Positions 1 to 4,164 of a stretch of DNA of 8,424 nucleotides are shown here, one piece after another (the first letter of the stretch is position 1; every line of letters starts with the position of its first letter). The notes beneath the pieces were generated by a model, which was not told the origin of the DNA, searched no databases, and saw nothing but the letters and a program-made list of their open reading frames with translations. The stretch is from an uncultured Lachnospiraceae bacterium. GTDB lineage: Bacteria > Bacillota > Clostridia > Lachnospirales > Lachnospiraceae. The stretch lies in the NCBI GenBank assembly GCA_947589175.1, contig CANPZR010000103.1, positions 1-8,424 on the forward strand, given 5' to 3'. The position numbers and the translations under genes are program-made.

Positions 1-1184
1 ACAGGCTGCATGCCGTTCGCCAAAATGGCGTCGTACACCTCCTGCACGCTCCTCGTATCATCAATTTCAAACTGCTCGTCGCCCTTTTCCTCTCCGGCGC
101 GCCCGCCGATTCCCACATCCACGCCCGCAGAAATCTTCGTGGCGCAGATCTGGATCAGGTTGTCCCGCACCCTCTGGCACTCTCTGGTGGAAACCGTAAT
201 CGAGGCAAACGGCAAAAGGAGCCGGTAGGCGCACACTACCTGCAGCAGCTGCGCCTCGTGGACGTCCATCGGATTGATGCGGTCGTTGTTGATAATCGGG
301 CGCAGCCGCGGGCAGGAAAAGGCAATCTCCGCGTGAGGGTATTTGCGCTGGAGCAGATAGGCGTGCACGCCGGTCGCGTAGGCGTCCTTGCGGAAATCGT
401 CCAGTCCTAAAAGAGCCGCAAACGCCACGCCCCTCATGCCGCCCTTGAGCGCCCTCTCCTGCGCGTTGAGCCGGTACGGGAAAATCCGCTTGTTGCCCGC
501 CAGGTGGAGCGTTTCGTACTTGTCCGAATTATAGGTTTCCTGAAATACCGTCACATAGTCGGCGCCGCACTCGTGCCAGTAATGATAATTTTCCGAATTG
601 GTGGGATATACCTCAAGCCCGATGACCTTAAAATATTTCCGGGCAATCCGGCACGCCTCTCCGATATAAGCCACATCGGACATTTTCGGGCTCTCGCCCG
701 TCAGAATCAAAATCTCCTGCAATCCGGATTTTGCTATCTCCTGCATCTCCCGCTCAATTTCCTCCCGGTTCAGCTTGGCGCGGCGAATCTTATTGTGGCA
801 GTTAAATCCACAGTAAATGCAGTAATTTTCACAGTAATTCGCGATGTAGAGCGGCGTGAACATCATGACCGAATTGCCAAAATGCTTTCTCGTCTCCTTC
901 TGCGCCATCTGGGCAATTTCCTCCAAAAGCGGCAGCGCCGCCGGCGACAAAAGGGCGGCAAAATCCTCCAGCGTCCGGTTGTCCCGGTAAATCGCCCGCC
1001 GCACGTCCGCCTGGGTATAGGCGTCGTAGTCGTAGGCCTCCATAGCGGCGATTACCTTCTCCTGCACATCGGATTCCAGCACCTCCATTCCCTCCAGATA
1101 TGTCATGTGGTCGATTCGGTTCTCCTTCATATCCTCCAAAATCGCTTCACTTAAAATACTCTCATTGATTTTTTCAGCAGCCAT
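1..1184 (-). CDS. thiH: 2-iminoacetate (dehydroglycine) synthase ThiH, C-terminus cut by window edge
   Basis: Radical-SAM enzyme that cleaves tyrosine to 2-iminoacetate and p-cresol, supplying the glycine-derived unit of the thiamine thiazole ring to ThiG. Translation from ATG at 1184-1182 gives 394 codons ending ...ANGMQP at the left edge. ThiH proteins normally end shortly after a GLQPV-like motif, so only about 10-20 residues are missing. The [4Fe-4S] motif CX3CX2C is at Cys118, Cys122 and Cys125 (CENYCIYCGF). Further family blocks are LTGESPK, VFQETYN, HLAGNKR, SCPRLRP and VSTRE. The start is fixed by an in-frame stop 18 nt upstream and a GAGG ribosome site 5 nt before ATG. It follows thiG after a 112-nt spacer in which I see no gene. 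HydG is the closest alternative, but the ISAGVDVGIGG...GDEQFEIDDTRS ending and the thiSG context support ThiH. Confidence 0.95.
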   Translation of the reverse strand, partial: MAAEKINESILSEAILEDMKENRIDHMTYLEGMEVLESDVQEKVIAAMEAYDYDAYTQADVRRAIYRDNRTLEDFAALLSPAALPLLEEIAQMAQKETRKHFGNSVMMFTPLYIANYCENYCIYCGFNCHNKIRRAKLNREEIEREMQEIAKSGLQEILILTGESPKMSDVAYIGEACRIARKYFKVIGLEVYPTNSENYHYWHECGADYVTVFQETYNSDKYETLHLAGNKRIFPYRLNAQERALKGGMRGVAFAALLGLDDFRKDAYATGVHAYLLQRKYPHAEIAFSCPRLRPIINNDRINPMDVHEAQLLQVVCAYRLLLPFASITVSTRECQRVRDNLIQICATKISAGVDVGIGGRAGEEKGDEQFEIDDTRSVQEVYDAILANGMQP

Positions 1185-1296
1185 TCTTTCCTCACATTCT
1201 TTCTATTCTCCATTTAATCGTTTACGCGATGGCGCATCATTCGCTTACACAATATTCGCTTTTATTCTCTATTTCATAATATCGCGCTTCCCGCTC

Positions 1297-2091
1297 TTAC
1301 GCCTCCGTCTTAGAGCCGTCCTGAATATAGCCGGTCAGCGGCGACGACGCGGAGCCACCCCGCTCTAACACACGGCCTGTTCCTGCCAGATACGCCTTTC
1401 TTCCCGCCTCAATGGCAAGTCGGAAAGCCTCCGCCATCGCAGGCACGTCTCCCGCCGTGGCAATTCCGGTATTCGCCATAATCGCCGCCGCTCCCATCTC
1501 CATCGCAGCGCACGCCTCCGACGGCTTGCCGATGCCGGCGTCCACAATAATCGGCAGATCGATCTCGTCAATCAGAATCTGGATAAATTCCTTCGTACAA
1601 AGTCCCTTGTTGGAGCCAATCGGCGCCGCCAGCGGCATGATGGACGCCGCCCCCGCGTTCTCCAGATCTCTCGCCACATTCAGATCCGGGTACATGTACG
1701 GCATCACCACGAATCCCTCCTTAGCAAGAATTTCCGTCGCCTTGATTGTCTCATAATTGTCCGGGAGAAGGTATTTTGAATCCCGCATAATCTCGATTTT
1801 CACAAAATCACCGCAGCCGACCTCCCGGGACAGGCGGGCAATCCGCACCGCCTCCTCCGCCGTCCTCGCCCCGGACGTATTCGGAAGGAGCGTCACTCCC
1901 TCCGGGATGTAGTCCAGAATGTTGGCGCGGCCGTCCTGATTGGCGCGGCGGAGCGCCAGCGTAATAATCTGCGCCCCTGCGTGCTCCACAGCCGCCTTCA
2001 CCAGATCCAGCGAGTACTTGCCCGAACCCAGTATAAAACGGGAGTCAAATTCATGTCCTCCCAGCACTAATTTGTCATCTTTTTTCTGCAT
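1297..2091 (-). CDS. thiG: Thiazole synthase ThiG
   Basis: Cytoplasmic TIM-barrel enzyme that condenses 1-deoxy-D-xylulose 5-phosphate, 2-iminoacetate (from ThiH) and sulfur carried on ThiS-thiocarboxylate into the thiazole phosphate of thiamine. The product is 264 residues, normal for the family. Recognisable blocks are GGHEFDSRFILGSGKYS (11-27), the Schiff-base lysine Lys98 in FVKIEI, PYMYPDL, MPLAAPIGSNKG and VDAGIGKPSEA, then the phosphate-binding MANTGIATAGD near the end. The ATG at 2091 was chosen because AAAGGA lies 9 nt upstream and the protein then begins MQKKDDKL. An in-frame ATG at 2115 has no ribosome site. It is second in the leftward thiSGH operon, separated from thiS by a 109-nt spacer containing a strong stem-loop and from thiH by 112 nt. 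Confidence 0.97.
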   Translation of the reverse strand: MQKKDDKLVLGGHEFDSRFILGSGKYSLDLVKAAVEHAGAQIITLALRRANQDGRANILDYIPEGVTLLPNTSGARTAEEAVRIARLSREVGCGDFVKIEIMRDSKYLLPDNYETIKATEILAKEGFVVMPYMYPDLNVARDLENAGAASIMPLAAPIGSNKGLCTKEFIQILIDEIDLPIIVDAGIGKPSEACAAMEMGAAAIMANTGIATAGDVPAMAEAFRLAIEAGRKAYLAGTGRVLERGGSASSPLTGYIQDGSKTEA

Positions 2092-2128
2092 AATCCATTT
2101 TCCTTTCTCTGTCATTCATTTTTCGCCG

Positions 2129-2200
2129 AAACGGCAGCGTTAAGCGACTGCATCACACAGTCTGTCTGTCACTTGGCAAGCTCCATGCAGTCCACCGTTT
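2129..2200 (-). other. Stem-loop in the thiS-thiG spacer
   Basis: The spacer between the thiS stop and thiG folds on itself. An outer 6-bp stem pairs AAACGG/CCGTTT (2195-2200 with 2129-2134) and an inner perfect 8-bp stem pairs GACTGCAT/ATGCAGTC (2185-2192 with 2146-2153). Smaller ACAG/CTGT and CTTG/CAAG pairings lie in the loop. The hairpin starts at the base right after the thiS TGA. No U-run follows, so it is not a standard terminator. Inference: an RNA processing or stability element separating the small-protein message from the enzyme genes. Confidence 0.6.
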
Positions 2201-2395
2201 TCAGCCCCCGCCCACAAAGCTCACAACCTCTACCACGTCGCCGGAGTGGAGAACCGTGCTGTTGTACGCCTGCTTGCTCACAATCACGCCATTGACTTCC
2301 ACCGCAATCCGGCCTTTCTCAAAGCCCTCCCGCCCCAGCATCTCCTCTACCGACACCTCATCATACTCTTTTGGTTCACCATTTAATTGAATCAC
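2201..2395 (-). CDS. thiS: Sulfur carrier protein ThiS (GTG start)
   Basis: Small ubiquitin-fold (beta-grasp) sulfur carrier. Its C-terminal glycine is adenylated by ThiF, converted to a thiocarboxylate and used by ThiG as sulfur donor. The 64-residue product is the usual family length, starts (V/M)IQLNGEPKEY and ends VVEVVSFVGGG with the required terminal Gly-Gly. Central blocks typical of ThiS are RIAVEVNGVIVSK and SGDVVEVV. The start is GTG at 2395-2393: AAAGGAG (2403-2409) sits exactly 7 nt upstream, and no ATG is placed suitably. The frame stays open upstream to 2503, but that stretch is the attenuator and repeat leader and is not needed for the fold. First gene of the operon. The adenylating enzyme ThiF is not in the window and may lie beyond thiH. 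Confidence 0.93.
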   Translation of the reverse strand: MIQLNGEPKEYDEVSVEEMLGREGFEKGRIAVEVNGVIVSKQAYNSTVLHSGDVVEVVSFVGGG

Positions 2396-2400
2396 TCTAA

Positions 2401-2470
2401 GACTCCTTTCTGGAGACTTTGACTCCTTTCTGGAGACTTTGGCTCCTTTCTGGAGACTTTGACTCCATTC
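2401..2470 (-). repeat. Tandem 20-bp repeats, each with a hairpin-sequestered Shine-Dalgarno
   Basis: Three head-to-tail 20-bp copies (2401-2420, 2421-2440, 2441-2460) differ at one base, and a degenerate partial fourth copy starts at 2461. Read leftward, every full copy contains AAAGGAG (2403-2409, 2423-2429, 2443-2449), preceded by CTCC and the 5-nt loop AGAAA. Each ribosome site can therefore fold into a 4-bp CUCC/GGAG hairpin. Only the last copy is correctly spaced from the thiS GTG; the others are decoys or spares. Copy number could change by slipped-strand replication. A regulatory effect is inference. Confidence 0.85.
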
Positions 2471-2476
2471 TTTTTC

Positions 2477-2540
2477 AAAAAAAGCTACCTCAAAAAAGTC
2501 CACACCCGAGGTGGTGTGCCCCTTCTTGAGATAGCCTCAA
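2477..2540 (-). promoter_or_regulatory. thi operon leader: transcription attenuator with competing hairpins
   Basis: In the leftward transcript, GCUAUCUCAA (2535-2526) pairs over 10 bp, including one U-G, with UUGAGGUAGC (2493-2484). Seven U (2483-2477) follow, giving an intrinsic terminator. An inner hairpin CACACC/GGUGUG (2518-2513 with 2506-2501) lies within its loop. The same CUCAA (2530-2526) can instead pair with UUGAG (2540-2536) at the very 5' end of the RNA, which would dissolve the terminator. These mutually exclusive stems look like an attenuator or small riboswitch. I see none of the conserved TPP-riboswitch sequences (CUGAGA, the ACCUGAUCUGG-type block) and no T-box. The ligand or trigger is unknown. 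It may also stop read-through from the Rpn gene. Confidence 0.7.
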
Positions 2541-2550
2541 TCTGTCCGTA

Positions 2551-2579
2551 ATTATACAATAATTATTTGTTGCTGTCAA
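2551..2579 (-). promoter_or_regulatory. Consensus sigma-A promoter of the thiSGH operon
   Basis: Leftward TTGACA (2579-2574), a 17-bp spacer and TATAAT (2556-2551): both hexamers are perfect. The transcript should start near 2544, a few bases before the attenuator's first stem. A full-consensus promoter on a biosynthetic operon implies that control acts downstream, in the leader. Confidence 0.9.
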
Positions 2580-2627
2580 GTGCCGGTAAAACTGCCGATG
2601 AAGGCATGCCGCTTTTAGTGGAGACTC

Positions 2628-2897
2628 TTATACCAGCATCTCCTCGCGCTCCGCAAGCCACTCCTCGATTGTATTTCTGCTGACTTTAACTGCTCTCGCA
2701 ATCTGCTCACCCGACATTCCCATGTCATGGAGTTCATATGCCGTATCCCGTTTTTGCTCCGTTTTGCCTGCGGAAACACCTGAATCATATCCCGAATCGT
2801 AGCCCGAATCGTAGCCCGAATCGTAGCCCGAATCATACCCCGAACCATAGCCCTTATCATAAGCCTTATTAAAAACACCCGTACTTAAATTACACAC
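2628..2897 (-). CDS. Predicted internal gene: C-terminal Rpn small protein (RpnS-like)
   Basis: Within the Rpn gene, a perfect AGGAGG (2911-2906) precedes, by 8 nt, an in-frame GTG (2897-2895, Val279 of the long protein). Initiation there would give an 89-residue protein consisting of a short leader, the tetrapeptide repeats (YDKG, YGSG, five YDSG) and the C-terminal helix-turn-helix-like segment, without any nuclease domain. Known Rpn loci make such a C-terminal RpnS from an internal start. RpnS dimerises and blocks the toxic long form, and its helix holds four-residue repeats whose number varies between strains. The match in position, repeat length and reading frame is striking. Caution: the GAG GAG codons for Glu-Glu could create the ribosome site by chance, so actual translation is inference. 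Confidence 0.6.
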   Translation of the reverse strand: MCNLSTGVFNKAYDKGYGSGYDSGYDSGYDSGYDSGYDSGVSAGKTEQKRDTAYELHDMGMSGEQIARAVKVSRNTIEEWLAEREEMLV

Positions 2898-3731
2898 TTC
2901 CTGCACCTCCTCGCTAATCTCCCGGCTCGCACTGATCTGAAATTCATTCTCCAGCGCGTCCAGCTTTTCCTTATAATCCAAATCCGTAGAGAACATCTTG
3001 CTCAGCAGCCGGATCGCGTTATCCCCGCTATTCACTCCCTTGTTCCCGAGCCGCAGAACTACCACCGTCATCAAGTCATACGTCTGCTTCTCCTCGTGAA
3101 AATCGCCCCGCAGGCACTCCTCCGCAAACGCATACCGGTTAATGGTATCGGACCGGTAATCCGCAGTGCCTTCACAAACCCAAATGCTCACAGATTTCTT
3201 TATCTTGCCGTATTCCTGATCCTTAAATACGGTGCCCCGCTGGGAGGAAATCATCCTCGCCGCGTAATAAATGCCCCGCTTGGGAATCGGATAGCCCGGC
3301 GTATCGTCATTCTGAATTTCTATATTTATAAAAATTTCGAGCAGCTCTCCGCTCACCGGATGTATCACTAAAAAGCGGATGTCAAAATAGACCGTGCCCT
3401 CCCTCTGGGACTTATCCACAGTGGGAAGTCCCTCGATCTTGTCATCGCCGCTCATCATCCCGGAACCGGCTGTCTTATCCGGGTGGTCCGGATGCACCGC
3501 TATCTTTCGCACCTCCGGCGTCCCCACGATAAACTTCTCCGCAATCTCCTGTACCGTGTACTCGGCATACTCATCCAGCGCGCTCTTTAAAATATACGCC
3601 AGAATCGGCTTTTGCGCCACAAGGTTTCTGGCCGCTTCGTCGTATCTTGCGCTGTCATCTTCCTCGGCCACCTTTAAATTCTGCGCGATCTCGCTCGGCA
3701 CAGATACCGTTTTCTTAACTTCGTTTCCCAT
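2628..3731 (-). CDS. Rpn-family PD-(D/E)XK nuclease / putative transposase (full-length RpnL-type protein)
   Basis: A 367-residue Rpn-type (recombination-promoting nuclease, 'PD-(D/E)XK nuclease family transposase') protein. The N-terminal part (about 30-250) carries the nuclease fold: YFDIRF with Asp117, then INIEIQN with Glu138 and Gln140 (the E-x-Q form usual in this family), followed by the KRGIYYAARM helix (151-160). The tail has YDKG, YGSG and five YDSG tetrapeptides (291-318), then a helix-turn-helix-like end (about 333-360: GMSGEQIARAVKVSRNTIEEWL). Family members nick or cut DNA, and several act as toxins in phage defence whose separately translated C-terminus is the antitoxin. The ATG at 3731 has a GGGAG site and a promoter just upstream. 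It stands alone, with no terminator seen before the thi promoter 49 bp downstream. The exact substrate is unknown. Confidence 0.85.
   Translation of the reverse strand: MGNEVKKTVSVPSEIAQNLKVAEEDDSARYDEAARNLVAQKPILAYILKSALDEYAEYTVQEIAEKFIVGTPEVRKIAVHPDHPDKTAGSGMMSGDDKIEGLPTVDKSQREGTVYFDIRFLVIHPVSGELLEIFINIEIQNDDTPGYPIPKRGIYYAARMISSQRGTVFKDQEYGKIKKSVSIWVCEGTADYRSDTINRYAFAEECLRGDFHEEKQTYDLMTVVVLRLGNKGVNSGDNAIRLLSKMFSTDLDYKEKLDALENEFQISASREISEEVQEVCNLSTGVFNKAYDKGYGSGYDSGYDSGYDSGYDSGYDSGVSAGKTEQKRDTAYELHDMGMSGEQIARAVKVSRNTIEEWLAEREEMLV
2778..2849 (-). repeat. 12-bp tandem repeats encoding Y(D/G)SG tetrapeptides
   Basis: Six contiguous 12-bp units encode YGSG then five YDSG (residues 295-318). The middle units are identical in DNA and the flanking units differ by a few bases, which suggests recent slippage expansion. 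The 12-bp unit keeps the reading frame whatever the copy number, so length can vary without breaking either the long or the internal product. A divergent YDKG unit lies just before the block. Confidence 0.92.
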
Positions 3732-3750
3732 TCACTCTCTCCCTTCTTCG

Positions 3751-3779
3751 ATTATAATACACATCTGGTAAATTAGCAA
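3751..3779 (-). promoter_or_regulatory. Proximal promoter of the Rpn gene
   Basis: Leftward TTGCTA (3779-3774, 4/6), a 17-bp spacer and a perfect TATAAT (3756-3751). Start would be near 3744, leaving a leader of about a dozen bases that holds the AGGGAG ribosome site before ATG at 3731. Confidence 0.6.
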
Positions 3780-3854
3780 GCATGAAATTTCTGTCTGCAA
3801 AAGTACCCACAAAAGCAACAATTCCGTATACATCCCTGCTTTATGTACATTTCA

Positions 3855-3884
3855 ATTATACGCTCTCTCCCATCCGGATGTCAA
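3855..3884 (-). promoter_or_regulatory. Distal consensus promoter toward the Rpn gene
   Basis: Leftward perfect TTGACA (3884-3879), an 18-bp spacer and perfect TATAAT (3860-3855). Transcription would start near 3848 and cross about 115 nt of apparently untranslated leader, and the proximal promoter, before the Rpn ATG. Palindromes and direct repeats lie immediately upstream. Confidence 0.75.
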
Positions 3885-3895
3885 TTGTTGTCTAG

Positions 3896-3947
3896 CACAA
3901 GTTTGTGTCGCTTTACGCCACAAAATCCGGTCGTTTTACGTCGTAAA
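3896..3947. promoter_or_regulatory. Operator-like cluster upstream of the distal Rpn promoter
   Basis: Three elements are packed together. First, the inverted repeat CACAA-GT-TTGTG (3896-3907). Second, two 18-bp direct repeats (3907-3924 and 3930-3947; 14 of 18 identical), 23 bp or about two helical turns apart, sharing the leftward core CGTAAA(A/G)CGAC. Third, within the second copy, the perfect hyphenated palindrome TTTACG-T-CGTAAA (3935-3947). The cluster begins 12 bp upstream of the -35 box, a typical place for activator or repressor sites. The binding protein is unknown; the helix-turn-helix tail of the Rpn product is one candidate (inference). The 433-bp interval 3732-4164 holds no convincing gene. 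Confidence 0.45.
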
Positions 3948-3998
3948 TTAAGTAAATCTAAGAGTGTAAATAGGTGAGGAATTTCGCTTGTTCGCCAG

Positions 3999-4031
3999 AA
4001 AAAGCCCTGAGAGAATATCCCCAGGGCTTTT
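3999..4031. terminator. Symmetric intrinsic terminator
   Basis: GCCCTG (4004-4009) pairs with CAGGGC (4022-4027), flanked by A-runs on one side (3999-4003) and T-runs on the other (4028-4031), so it can act on both strands. Leftward it is a second, back-up terminator after the chemoreceptor gene, or the end of a small transcript. Confidence 0.75.
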
Positions 4032-4069
4032 AAATATTTATCTAATATACTTATTATATTATTATCCAC

Positions 4070-4109
4070 AAAAAACACCCAGATGGAATACCTTCATTCT
4101 ATCCGGGTG
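4070..4109 (-). terminator. Intrinsic terminator of the chemoreceptor gene
   Basis: In the leftward transcript, CACCCGGAUAGAAU pairs with AUUCCAUCUGGGUG (4109-4076, allowing a couple of G-U or mismatched positions), with a short GAAGG-type loop. Six U follow (4075-4070). It lies about 55 nt after the receptor stop codon. Confidence 0.85.
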
Positions 4110-4136
4110 CTTTAAAACGCTTTTCAAAAATTTTTA

Positions 4137-4157
4137 AGTTATAGCTATAACTGTCAA
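4137..4157 (-). promoter_or_regulatory. Perfect 16-bp palindrome abutting a TTGACA box
   Basis: AGTTATAG/CTATAACT is a perfect 16-bp palindrome at 4137-4152, 12 bp after the receptor stop. A leftward perfect TTGACA (4157-4152) overlaps its edge, with only weak -10 candidates (TAAAAA/AAAAAT, about 4/6) 15-16 bp further on. It may be an operator within a promoter for a short transcript ending at one of the two terminators, or simply a palindrome. Confidence 0.35.
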
Positions 4158-4164
4158 GCCTACG

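Noticed and set aside
504..1154. A 216-codon rightward frame
   Set aside because: It lies entirely opposite thiH, which has the CX3CX2C radical-SAM motif and full-length family similarity; the rightward frame is an antisense shadow.
1..1184. HydG (hydrogenase maturase) instead of ThiH
   Set aside because: The protein is near its end at the window edge in the ThiH manner (GMQP), shares the GDEQFEIDDTRS block typical of ThiH, and follows thiS-thiG; HydG carries a longer C-terminal domain.
2401..2470. CRISPR array
   Set aside because: The 20-bp units are directly adjacent without spacers, and no cas gene is present.
2396..2503. N-terminal extension of ThiS by 36 codons
   Set aside because: The frame is open only because three 20-bp repeats add up to 60 bp. 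It would start within the attenuator stem, and ThiS from the GTG at 2395 already has full family length and an ideal ribosome site.
2470..2550. TPP riboswitch ahead of thiS
   Set aside because: The conserved TPP-aptamer segments are absent; only a different competing-hairpin attenuator can be drawn.
2615..2878. An 87-codon leftward frame with many TIRATIRA-like repeats
   Set aside because: It is the alternative frame of the 12-bp repeat array inside the Rpn gene; the Rpn frame carries all the recognisable motifs.
2628..3731. A complete insertion sequence around the Rpn gene
   Set aside because: Despite the 'transposase' family name, I found no terminal inverted repeats or target duplications flanking the gene.
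3881..4078. A 65-codon leftward reading frame in the 433-bp spacer
   Set aside because: It starts at GTG inside a terminator stem with no ribosome site, runs through the second terminator, palindromes and repeats, and resembles no family.
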